A DNA stretch of 64,000 bases. Source: Thamnaconus septentrionalis. Lineage: Eukaryota; Chordata; Actinopteri; Tetraodontiformes; Monacanthidae. The translations under genes were made by a program, and so were the position numbers. Under the pieces are notes generated by a model, which had not been told where the DNA came from, ran no database searches, and was given only the letters and a program-made list of their open reading frames with translations. Within the stretch, counting starts at the first letter, position 1, and each line of letters starts with the position of its first letter. Location of the stretch: contig CM020510.1 in NCBI GenBank assembly GCA_009823395.1, positions 2,178,773-2,242,772 of the forward strand, given 5' to 3'. This document shows, piece after piece, positions 53,360 to 64,000 of the stretch.

Positions 53360-54623
53360 TCCTCAGCCGCTCTCTTCTTCTTCTGTGGTTTCTCGTTTTA
53401 ACTCCGCCTTCGTCGCCAGGTCCAGGTCCGCCTCCCGCAGCCACGCTGGTTTCAAACACCTGGCTGGAAGCAACCAAATCACCCAGCCGCTGCTAGCTAG
53501 CGGTAGCAGTCTCTTTAGCGCCCTGACGCTAAAGTTAGCCTTCGGTAGTGGGGGGGAGGGGCCGGGTGGTATTGATTTTTTTTTTTTTTTTTTCCTCCCT
53601 CTCTAAGAATGTCAACAGGTCTGGGTTAGCTCACGGCTAATCCTAGCCTCCACTTGATGATCTTGGCAGGGGTATAGATGCTAAGGCTAAGGTTAGCTGA
53701 GCTAGAACCAGAGGTGGCGCTAATGTTCTGTCTTTATGGTGGCAAACCCCCATGGCGAGCTAATGAGTTAGCTCAGGTTCGCGGTTCTGCTACCTTCTCT
53801 CCGACGTCTCTCCAATGCTGGTGGTGGCCACAGTGTGTGAAGCCGTGTCCTGCCTGCAGGCGGCGCCAGACCTGGCGGATTAGTCTTTGTGCACTGTTGT
53901 GGATGAAATGATACTTTTCTTAAATAAAGACTTGTCTCAAACCCGCCTGTGTCACTCGCTGGTTAGAGGGACCCCTGCTGGCCGGAGGTCACATGACCCC
54001 TGTTCTCCACACAACACCAACACACGACGTGCACAGTGTCCAAACGTTGAACTTGGTGTGGCTTGAGTCTGAACTGTAGGGGGCGATAGAGACCATCACC
54101 CTACCTCCAGGCCAGGACCCACCCACTGGATCTCAGCCAATCAGCAAAGGAACAAAGCAACAGGTAAGTGGAACGAGGGTGATGGCTGAATGAAACTGCA
54201 TTGTGCTGCGATGTATGTTGAATATGGTGAAGTTTATTGGCATCAATTTTGAAAAATGATATTGCATTGCTTGAAGAGGAAATGCATAAAACCAGCAAAA
54301 ACAATCATAATTTACACCAATGTATCCTTGGAATCTCCACCCAGTCCACAACATGTAACAATTTTCAATCTGTTGTAAGAATAAAAAGTAGTAAATGAAT
54401 GAACATCTGTTAACATGGAGAGAATTTGGATGGAACACTAACGTGAAAAAAAATTTATCTTTGAAAATATTTATAGCAAACTAGTCTAATCATCTCGTGG
54501 TTTGTGTCAATAAGAACGCAAACTTTTGAGCGAGGCACAGAATGTGTGCGTCTCACAATGCACCCCATTGAGGGCAGTTTTGTCGGCACCCCCACAGAAG
54601 CTCTGCCGTGCTCCCACTGAACT

Positions 54624-54906
54624 GTGGCACGGCGGTTGGCGCTGCTGCCTCACGGCACAGAAGGCTGCGGGTTCAATTCTGGGCCTGGGGCCTTTCTGTG
54701 TGGAGTTTGCATGTTCTCCCCGTGTCTGCGTGGGTTCTCTCCCACAGTCCAAAAATGTCCCGTGTACGTGTATGTGAGTGTGAATGGTTGTTCGTCTCTA
54801 TGTGGCCCTAATAAAGTGGCCACTGGTCCAGGGCGTCGCCCTGTGGCAGCTGGGAGAGGCTCCTGAGCTCAGGAAGAAGTGGGGGATTTGAAATGGCTGG
54901 ATGCTT
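54624..54906 (+). mobile_element. DANA/mermaid-like SINE
   Basis: It contains B-box GGGTTCAATTC and the hallmark segments TTTGCATGTTCTCCCCGTGT and CTGCGTGGGTTCTCTCC, then CCAGGGCGTCGCCCTG and GAGAGGCTCCTGAGCTC. A second, 5'-truncated tail is likely at 19085-19190. Confidence 0.9.
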
Positions 54907-56504
54907 GTAGCAGGCAAAGGTTTGAAGAAGATGCTGAAGGTTAAAGGAAGTTACAGACATGTTTTTTTTTGTTTTTTTTACACACATTTGTGCAGCAGCA
55001 GAAGTGTTGCAAAATTCGTGTCGGTAAAGACAGCGAATCGAGAGGTGACGGTCACGTAGCGATGTCGTACACATGCAGATGCGAATACACACGCAGCTCT
55101 TGATTGCACACCCAAATGTGAGTATGCACACGGCACACACACATGTGAGATACGCATTTGCAAATAAAGTTGCTGCAATGATGCAGGCTGAACGTCAGAA
55201 TCCATCGGCGGTGAAAGCAGGACGTCGTGTGAGGTCGTAGATGGAACAAAAAAAAAAACGCAAAAAAAAAAAAAAAACAGCAAGTTGTTTATCTCCTGTG
55301 TGAGAATCAAGAGCTGAGTCTGTGTACTTCTTCTGGTTGCCAGCAGGATGTGCCAGAGAGCTGTAGCGTTCCGCCTCAGTCAGTCAGTCAGTTGAATGCA
55401 GTTGCAGAATCACTGTTGGGACGCTTCTGTGCCAAATGCTTAAGACGAACTAAGGCGAGCTAACGGGGACACAGACCACGGAGGAAACACAGACGGGAAG
55501 TGCAGAGGAAACACAGACGGGAAGTGCAGAGGTGCTGGCGGTTGATGGCTTTATTGATAAGACTCGTCGTCTCCTTCCCTTCGCTTGGTCCCGATGGAAA
55601 ATCTTCTTCTCCTGCTCATGTTGCTGGAAACCTTCAGCTTAGTTCTTCAGCAGTGTGCTGATGCTTTTTGCATCATCTCCATTAAAAATGAATAAAGCCA
55701 GGGACAACGTGAGGGGTGTATTTATATCAGCGCGGATATTTTAGCCTGTCGGTCGTCCTTGCTCACAACATCAACACGGCCGCTGCAAGACAAACCAGCA
55801 GACACAAATGCAACACGGACACAGAGAGACACACGGCAGTCGAGGCAGAGGGGAGGGCGTAAACAGAGGGCTAAATCTCCTGCTGTCTGGACCTGTGGTG
55901 TGTGGAGCTGCTCCATTGGAGGTCCAGTGTGGAAGATGAGCCACGGTTTTTAGCCTGCTGGCTTCCTGTGGCGACTGCAGAGATCAGTAAACAGTGGACA
56001 CGGCAGCTTGTTTCCATTTCCTGTTTATTGAATTATTTTTTCATCCTGCTGCGCATCATGTGATCTAGTATATGATGCGTTTTACAAAGAGGTGCAAACA
56101 TCAGCAACACAAACAGAGATGGAGATATTCAACGTGGCCCCGCCCCCTTCAGTCAGCCACCTATCACGATGGCTGATGCCTACCCATCATGCCTCCGCTC
56201 GTTTTGAACACACGGTGATGTCGCGCTCGATACAGTAGCGCGAGCAGTGACCACATCATAGTCTAAGTTGTAATGATGGCGCCCTCCACAGGCCACATGG
56301 AGTTTAGCACAATGACGCTCTGTTGATGGGGCGGGCTGCCTTCAGCTCAAATCTGCAGTCCGTCTGTCCGGCAGCACCCGAAGGCAGCACGGGAAAAATC
56401 ACCTACAGTGGAATGTGGCGTTTAGGGCCGATGGGAGTTTGTGCTTGTTTACTGTGAAGACTGCAGATTCAAAAAGTGTTTTAAAATGAAACTATCGCAG
56501 ACGA

Positions 56505-57135
56505 ACCAGATAAACCAGAGATAAACTGAGGTTAAATTAGAGTTAAACTGAGGTTAAATTAGAGTTAAACTGAGGTTAAATTAGAGTTAAACTGAGGCTA
56601 AACCAGAGTTATACTGAGGTTAAACCAGAGATAAACTGAGGTTAAATTAGAGTTAAACTGAGGTTAAACCAGAGTTAAACTGAGGTTAAACCAGAGATAA
56701 ACTAAGGTTAATCTAGAGATAAACTGAGGCTAAACCAGAGTTAAACTGAGGTTAAATTAGAGTTAAACTGAGGCTAAACCAGAGTTATACTGAGGTTAAA
56801 CCAGAGATAAACTGAGGTTAAATTAGAGTTAAACTGAGGCTAAACCAGAGTTATACTGAGGTTAAACCAGAGTTAAACTGGGGTTAAACCAGAGATAAAC
56901 TAAGGTTAATCTAGAGTTAAACTGAGGCTAAACCAGAGTTGAACTGGGGTTAAACCATAGATAAACTAAACTTAAACCAGAGTAAAACTGGGCTTAAACC
57001 GGAGCTAAACTGGGGATAAACCAGAGATAAACTGGGGATAAACTGGAGATAAACCAGAGATAAACTGGGTAAAATAGAATTAAACTGAGGTTTAACCAGA
57101 AATAACTAAAGTAAAACTGGGGTAAAACTGCGGTT
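56505..57135. repeat. Minisatellite of AAACTGAGGTTAAA-type units
   Basis: About 630 bases of 18-19-base units such as TTAGAGTTAAACTGAGG with CCAGAGATAAACT variants. Confidence 0.95.
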
Positions 57136-58751
57136 AAACCTGTGTGGAGGACCGGGAGCAGCATGATGGGCAGGATATCAGGGCAACACGAAGGTGGCAA
57201 AGTGGCAGAAGTGGGCGTGGCAGGAAGGACGATGGTGTAGTAACATTCACTGGTCACCCCCTCCCTCCACTGGAAGACTTTCTGAGGCGTGATGTGGTGG
57301 ATTGTGATTTGTTCAGCAGGTGCCTCCGCTCATACATTTCTTCCCAACCTGACTCCGCCCACCTCCCCCTGCTTCCTGTTGGCGTCGCAGACAGGAAATG
57401 GTCGGAAATAATAATCGAGGCAGATAAACAAATGATGTCGTCGATGAACTATTGCTGACTGGTAACAAACATTTCCCTGGCCACCAGTCCCTGCTTCAGT
57501 CTGACGTCAACAACGCTCTGATTTCCAGGGTCTCTGAACACAGCGCAGATCTTTAGACTGACACAAAAACAGGAAGTTGGTGTTTACCTGGAACCATGAG
57601 ACCACAGACTGAAACCTGCAGCTGTGCCAATAAGCAAAAATCAATAATCAACGTCAGAAACGTCGTCAAGTCACAATAATCACAATCGTTCAGTCGAAAA
57701 GCAAACACCACTTCTTGTAAGTGCACCGTGTGACCACAGGGGGCCCCCAGTGAGCACCGACAGGAAATGCAGCCTAACGCTGCTGACATCATCAGGCTGC
57801 CTCTCTGCTATGATTGGCCGAACCTCCTCTCGCTGCTCATTCGGGTCAGCCCCACCCCTTTGCAAAAGTGCACCAGTCAGAGCTTCGCATGCTAAGGCAG
57901 TGACATAACCAAAGTGTTTGAATACATGCCGTGTCACATGATAATGACATCATTATACCAACATCATGCACAGTGAAAAAAAAAATCTGTTTTTGGAGCA
58001 TCGCGAGTCAGTCCAGACAATCAGCAGTTTTCAGTTTTCACTTCCTGTTTCCTGGACCAAAACAAAGATGGCGTCCACACCGCCACAGGTTTGCAGCAGT
58101 GGGCGGAGCTTCTGCCTCCTCAGCAGAGCAAACAGGAACCTGCAGAGACTCCCCAGCCATCTTTGGGTTTTTCCGCCTGCCGACCACCAGGGGGCAGACT
58201 GACGCGTCTTTGGCAGGAAGTGACGCTGAAAGCTGAGGATCCATCTCCAAACTCGGCGGCACTAAACAGGAAGTCCGTCCGCGGCTCCAGGAAGAGATGA
58301 GAAAAAGCGGGAAGAAGCGGCAAGAGGCTCTTCCTGATTGGACGAGGGAGACGAAGCGGTGTGTGGCAGTGCGACAGTCTGGACGGCGGCGGCGGCGGTG
58401 ATAAAGGCGGCGATGAAGGCGTGACAGGAAGTGAGGTTCACACATGGCTTAAAGCTTTCTGTCCAGATGTGGCGGCAAGGATGGCGGCGGTGACTCGTGT
58501 CGGCAGGACGTTTGCATAAAATGTCCATCGGCCAGCGTCCTCTGGGAAACAAGCCCCTCCCCCTTTTTGATTGGACACATTTGGACAGGAGAGGGCGGGA
58601 CTTCCTGGTTCTTCTCTTCTGGGCGGTCGTTTCGTGGTCATCGTCGTTGGAGAGAGGGACTGGGTCGGTCAGACGAGGGGGAGGGGGGGTGGGGTGTGGA
58701 AGGGGCTGGGGGGGCGTCCCGCTCCTGCTGGGTGGGTGGGGGGGGGGCAAG

Positions 58752-59001
58752 CTATGAGCCGTCCTGCTCTGTGCAGTCCTGCCCCTCCCCCTCTCCAAAC
58801 CCCGCCCCCACCCCCTGCTGCTGCTGCTCGTGGTCGTCCTCGCCGTTCTGGGCCCCCTCCTGGCCGTTGAGGGTGGGGCTCGGGGACGCCTTCTGCAGCT
58901 CCTCCAGCTCGTGCAGCGACGGCTCCTTGTACATGCACACTGACACACACACACGCACACAAACAGCAGTGTCACACAATGACACAATACAGAGCAGTGC
59001 A

Positions 59002-59032
<31 letters not shown>

Positions 59033-59188
59033 GTATCTCATTGAGAAAGAGTGGTCCAGGAGGCACCTCCTATTTCCACTGTCTCACTGGGCCACATAAA
59101 CAAGTATGTGTGTGTGTGTGTGTGTGTGTGGACGTTATTTTAACTTTGGTGACATCTGAATTATTGTTAGTGTTGAGACGTTACACTA

Positions 59189-59230
<42 letters not shown>

Positions 59231-60418
59231 TCTCACCCTCGATAGGCCGAGGGACAAAGTGTGAGCAGGGTTTGGTCTTCTTGACGCGGTTCCCCTTCAT
59301 CACCACGCCGTCCTTGTTGAGACCCAGGAACCAGGCCCGGCCCGACTCGTGCTGCCGGTACAGCGTGGACGAGTAGATGACGTAGTAGTTCTCAAACACT
59401 GACTCCTTGAACTTACACTCGGCCGTGAACACATCCTGACACACACACACACACACACACACACAGTGTACACACACACACACACTGACAATAATTCAGT
59501 CTTAACGCTGACAATAGTTAAAATAACTTCAACCGCTAAAGTTGAATTAACTTCAAACTCAAGTTATTTGAACTTTGGGCCAGTGATGTCACTTCCTGCT
59601 ACACCAGCTCTGCAGACACACTGTTCTCAGCTCCCTGCTGTGATGCAAGGTCACGTGGTCAGTCAGGGGGCGGAGCCTCATGAGGGGGTGGAGCCTCATC
59701 ATGTCACATGATAAGTCAGGGGGTGGAGCTTCAGTCGTGTAATATGGTCAATGTGGGCGGACCGTCGGGCGGGGGTTGGAGCCTCATCATGTCACATGGT
59801 CAGTCAAGGGGCGGAGCCTCAGTTGTGTCACATGGTCAGTGGTGGTGGAGCCTCATCATGTCACATGGTCAGTCAAGGGGCGGAGCCTCAGTTGTGTCAC
59901 ATGGTCAGTGGTGGTGGAGCCTCAGTTGTGTCACATGGTCAAACACCAGTGGTGATGCTGGTGATGCTGTGGTCATGGGACTCCGCCCCCTGCAGTGTGA
60001 AACAGCAGCAGCAGCAGCAGCAGCTCTAACTCCGCCCACCCCCTGCTTCCATCCCCTGGAGGACGGCGGGTTGGTTAAAGTTTTATGGGCGGAGCCAGAG
60101 GCTGAATTATTGATGCTGAGTGCTGCTCCTCCTCCATCATTCATGACTCAACCCTCCTCAGCTCGCCCTCCCCACCCTCACATCACGGACGGCTGCACGC
60201 CGGTCCCTCCAGTGGGAGTGGGGGGGGGGGGCGGTTCTCTCTCTGGCGCCCCCTGCAGGAGCAGCAGCCCACTCACCGAGGTGTACAGGAAGCCCTCGGC
60301 GTTCATGGCCACGTAGAGCTCCGCCTTCACGCCCTGGATGGCCACCACCCTCAGCCCCACTGGGATGAGGTTGAACAGAGCTGCAGGTCACGGGTCAGAG
60401 GTCAGAGGTCAGCGCCGG

Positions 60419-60472
<54 letters not shown>

Positions 60473-60586
60473 CTCACTGTAGTCACTGTTCTCGTCCTTG
60501 TTGCCGCCAACGGTGCCGTCAGGCTGCATCTGCAGGTAGAAACCCTGCTCACTGAAGAGACGAGTCACGATGCCCTTCAGCTGCGG

Positions 60587-60646
<60 letters not shown>

Positions 60647-60770
60647 GTTGATGACTTCATCAGTATTTACCACAACAAGCTGCAGCAATGAACCACATGT
60701 AGGCGAAACGGGAGAATACATCTGGTCACACTGCCACCCACTGGCTGGAGGGGTTCAACACACACACACA

Positions 60771-60811
<41 letters not shown>

Positions 60812-60904
60812 CAGTCACAATGTGGGACATCAAGACTCCTCGTTCCAGCAGAAATAGACAGAGGTGCTAATGTGGAGCACGGTGCTCTACTTAACACTCA
60901 CCCA

Positions 60905-60981
<77 letters not shown>

Positions 60982-62145
60982 CTTCTAGCCTTTGGAACAA
61001 CTTCTTCACAGATCTTCTGATGCCGCCCAGCTGACAATCATATCACCACCACGCCCCCTGCTGGCCGGCCTGCTGCAACTCTGGGACCCTAGCAGGTGGA
61101 GCAGGTGGAGCAGGTGGTGGAGCAGGTGGTGGAGCAGGTGACCCACCTGGTTTCCGGCGGACGGGCTTCTTCTTGCCGCTGCAGAGACGGACCTTGCTGA
61201 AGAGGCTGAGGACGCGGCGGGCGGGCGGCTCCTTGCTAGGGCTGGAGCGCCGCTTGTTGGCGCCCCCTACCTTCTCGCCGTTGGACTCGCGCGCCTGCCG
61301 CTTCTGTCGGATGAGGGAGCTGGCGATGGCCGCCGCCATGTGACTCCTCCTCCTCCTGCTGCTGTGCTGCTGCTGCTGCTCCTGCTGGCGGTGGGCTCCT
61401 CACATCCTGCAGCTCCACTCCAGGCCACTGGGGGGAGCGCAGCGCAGTCGGTCCCCTCCGGTCACAGAGCGGTGACGGATCAATGAGTTGATCGGCGATC
61501 AATAACCGCGCAGGCTCCCCTGAGGCTCGGCCCCGGCACGGCAGAGTGCATGCTGGGTAACTCCGTCCACCCCATGGAGCTCCTCTGCAGCAACCCACGG
61601 AGCGCGCTCAGTGTGGGAGAGACTGCCGTCCCGTCTCACACTGCTGTCGGCTGCCTGCTGCTGGCTCCTCCCACTGCAGGCTCCTCCCACTGCTTTCTCC
61701 TCTTCCTCCTTGCTGCTCCTGATGCTGCTGCTCAGTCAGATGCTCCTCTCAGCTCCCTGCTGCTCCTCCTCCTCCTCCTACTGCTGCTGCTCCTCCCGCT
61801 GCCTCCCCCTCCTGTAGGAGGAGGGAGGGGGGAGGAGGAGAGGGAGGCTCCTCCTAAAAATACCTCAGCTGCCGCTGCCGCTGCCGCTGCTGCTGCTGCG
61901 AGTCGTTCCCACACGCTCGCATCACAGAAGCACCATCGAAGAAGAAACAGACCGACGATCTGCCGCAACCAGACAGCGTCGACACTGGCCAACCGGAGAA
62001 GACCTCAGATGACCTTTGACCCCAACATAAACACACAGACAATGTATGCACGCAGTCCTTCTCTCTTACACCAATAACGACGGGAGACCATCCGCAGATA
62101 AGCAGAGAAGACCAGTGGGTGGGGCTCTGGTCCATGAGGAGCTCT

Positions 62146-62176
<31 letters not shown>

Positions 62177-62300
62177 TGAGTGAAGGTGGAGCCAAAGCGC
62201 CCCCAACTGGCCATCTGTAGACCACACAGCCTCTCCTGTCCTGCTCCTCTCAGCTGTGGTCACATGACTGGACGGCACTTCAGGGATTCTGGGAGTAAGT

Positions 62301-62335
<35 letters not shown>

Positions 62336-63379
62336 GCAGCTCAGGTTGCTGCCAGTGTGTGTTGCACCTGTTGTGCTGCCCATTGAGCATTGGTGTCAAA
62401 CTCTGGCTCACGGGCCAAATTTGGCCTACTGTGTAATTATGTTAGGCCCGCGAGGCCGATACAAAATCACCGCTAGAGCTGCTGGCCCGCTGATATTATA
62501 CAGCATATGTAACCACCAGCACTACAAATCCCAGAATGCTCTGCTGTTAGAAAATCCTTTCAAAAAATATGTGGGCACATCAATGAGGACAGGATGTTCG
62601 CTGAAGGAAATTATTATGACTTGATTGGTTTATTGTTGTTGTTTTATTTTTAAATTTATCATTAGCCCGTGGAAAAAGGTTATTGTTGAAATTTAAATCA
62701 GAAGTCTGCAAATAAAAAAAGGCCCATACAATTTTAATTGACATTTTTATTTTAATTTCAATTGTCAATTATGATGAAATATTATGGGTTTTTTTTTGTA
62801 TAGTATTGAGCTTTGCTTGTGTCATGTTCACTGTTTAAGCAAAACTTGTAGTGGTCGATATAAAAAGGTTCACTGTGACTTTATTCAAGTTTTAAATTTT
62901 AAATTTTCCCACTGTGTATTTGAGTTTGACACCCCGTGATCTGAACCATCAAAGCTTTTACTTTGACTGGGCTGCCCTTCCTGTCCCAGCGCTATCTGCC
63001 CCCTGGTGGTGGTGTGGTGTCTAACGCTATCATGATGACTCAGCTGTTGGTTGATGCTGAGAAAAAATAAAAAAAGAGGAGCAGAGTCACCAAGACCGAT
63101 GCTATCTTAACACAGAGCAGCTGCACCAGCCTGTGCTGTGAGCTAATTGGTCGGCCACACCCACTGTCTCTCAGCAACAGGAAGACTGCTGCCTGCTAAA
63201 CATGTAGCACCCACTAGTGGACACCCACCCACACCAGCACCAGTGTCATCATCAATAACCGGCGGCTGATCTGTGTTGCCGGGCAAACTACACCTGCTCT
63301 GTGTACACGACAGCCGATCACATTTTAACACTGATATTTATACCCTGTGGTCATGTGACCCTGCCAGAGACAAGCTAGC

Positions 63380-63414
<35 letters not shown>

Positions 63415-63725
63415 TATCTCATTTGGAAAGGGTGGTTCCCAGCAGGACCCTCTATGTACACTGTCTCTCTGGGACCAGTAAACGAGAATGTGTGTATGTG
63501 TACGTGTGTGTTATTCTAACTTTAGTGACGTCTGGATTCTGAACATATGAACAGGTTAAACATGCGGTGGTCAGGTCATGTGACCGGGGCAACAGGTGAG
63601 GCCCCACCCACACACTCACCTGTCGGGCTGCTCTCTCTGGCGGCACCGCCTTTGTCTCCCTCTGACGGCGCCCCCTTGCTGTCGGTGGACAGCAGGCGTC
63701 GGAACAGGCTGCGGTAGCGAGTCAT
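58752..63725 (-). CDS. fgf12: Fibroblast growth factor homologous factor, FGF12-like
   Basis: FGF homologous factors are intracellular proteins with no signal peptide; they bind voltage-gated sodium channel C-tails and tune inactivation. Exons right to left: first exon 61339-61147 (or the alternative 63725-63620), 60588-60478, 60380-60277, 59435-59237, 58939-58752. The A-type form is 795 nt, 264 residues (human FGF12A 243). The start [20 protein letters not shown] and [16 protein letters not shown] fit FGF12 best. The beta-trefoil core has [73 protein letters not shown] and [26 protein letters not shown] follows. The C-tail is extended with Gln and acidic residues. Exon 2 must begin AG-CCG for the frame, but the two bases before it are TG, at the edge of a GT repeat. 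FGF11/13/14 are less likely. Confidence 0.92.
60421..60977. repeat. Cluster of (CA/GT)n runs in fgf12 introns
   Basis: GT run at 60421-60470, CA runs at 60589-60643, 60758-60809 and 60905-60977. The second abuts exon 2. Confidence 0.95.
61340..61900 (-). promoter_or_regulatory. Presumed promoter/5' UTR of the A-type fgf12 first exon
   Basis: GC-rich sequence with CTG/CTC and GAGG runs lies immediately upstream (minus strand) of the A-type ATG. No core promoter element was recognised; the assignment is positional. Confidence 0.4.
62392..62936. mobile_element. hAT-like non-autonomous element in the fgf12 first intron
   Basis: Ends GGTGTCAAACTC and GAGTTTGACACC are inverted repeats, and the interior begins CACGGGCCAAATTTGGCC. 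An inverted fragment is present at 36905-37020. Confidence 0.8.
63620..63725 (-). CDS. fgf12: Candidate alternative first exon of the FGF12-like gene
   Basis: An ATG-initiated 106-nt segment encodes [18 protein letters not shown] and following Ser/Gly-rich sequence, and ends at a good donor (CAG then GTGAGT). Its end phase (1) is the same as that of the A-type first exon and fits exon 2. FHF genes characteristically use alternative first exons with distinct N-termini. I do not recognise this N-terminus. Confidence 0.6.
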
Positions 63726-63874
63726 GGTGTCGTGGTCAGTGAGGAGGCCGGCACAGCGGCCCGCGGGTCAGCACACAGAGCCCGCCCACTCTGGGAGGAG
63801 GGACCAATCAGAGCATAGCTCTGCCCCGCCCACAGCATCACATTCCACCCACCACCACCACCACAGCCTGGTCT

Positions 63875-64000
63875 GTGTTCAAGGTCTAGGTGCAAGTCAG
63901 GCCCCAGGTCCAGGCCCAGATCCAGAACCAGGTCCAGGTCCAGGTGAAAGTCCAGGCGCAGGTCAAGGCTCAGATTCAGACCCAGGTCCAGGACCAGGTC
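63875..64000. repeat. Minisatellite at the window edge
   Basis: CCAGGTCCAGGTCCAGGC-type hexameric units continue to the end of the window. Confidence 0.9.

Larger units (their letters stand above)
53360..58751. other. iws1-fgf12 intergenic region and 3' UTRs
   Basis: No gene is seen in 5.4 kb. 53360-53945 would be the iws1 distal 3' UTR. A SINE lies at 54624-54906 and a minisatellite at 56505-57135. TTTATT motifs near 55549 and 56024 are AATAAA on the minus strand and could end a long fgf12 3' UTR; this is uncertain. Confidence 0.5.

Overview
The window is vertebrate nuclear DNA, almost certainly from a ray-finned (probably percomorph) fish. The genes are split into short exons with GT-AG introns. 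The proteins read as orthologues of vertebrate genes. The introns are small and loaded with (CA/GT)n, (CT)n, (ATC)n and G/C-rich minisatellites, and there are fish-type mobile elements: a DANA/mermaid-like SINE, a second tRNA-derived SINE, hAT-like elements with TIRs, and an RTE-like tail ending in ATTG repeats. Nothing prokaryotic or viral was recognised. Gene names rest on family knowledge and hand exon assembly; no search was run. Exon phases were checked by hand, and the summed lengths of spcs2, arrb1, atg16l2, wdr74, iws1 and fgf12 are exact multiples of three.

Layout, left to right. (1) 367-3770 (+): 3' part of rnf169 (ubiquitin/DNA-damage reader), with a 0.9-kb minisatellite in its last intron. 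(2) 5737-8741 (+): complete spcs2 (signal peptidase complex subunit 2), with an apparent U12-type AT-AC intron. (3) 10280-17812 (+): abcg1 (sterol/lipid half-transporter), 15 exons, one with a frame break. (4) 21473-22414 (+): one intact olfactory receptor; a decayed receptor C-terminus lies near 27.8 kb. (5) 29067-36274 (-): arrb1 (beta-arrestin 1), 16 exons including a 24-nt microexon. (6) 37603-42467 (-): atg16l2 (autophagy WD40/coiled-coil protein), 18 exons, one GC-AG intron. (7) 43721-45121 (-): wdr74 (ribosome biogenesis). (8) 45879-53359 (+): iws1 (SPT6 partner in transcription elongation), divergent from wdr74, with two tandem versions of its last coding exon. (9) 58752-63725 (-): fgf12-like FGF homologous factor with two candidate first exons.

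rnf169, spcs2, an olfactory receptor and arrb1 also lie near each other on human 11q13.4, so that part looks like conserved synteny. abcg1, iws1 and fgf12 are fish-specific neighbours. These are unrelated housekeeping and signalling genes and do not form a pathway. No undescribed multi-gene system was found. The most interesting signals are at the splicing level: duplicated iws1 terminal exons, the AT-AC intron of spcs2, the GC-AG intron of atg16l2, a minisatellite built from a palindromic splice-donor motif, GT repeats sitting directly on 3' splice sites, and an fgf12 acceptor that appears lost inside such a repeat.
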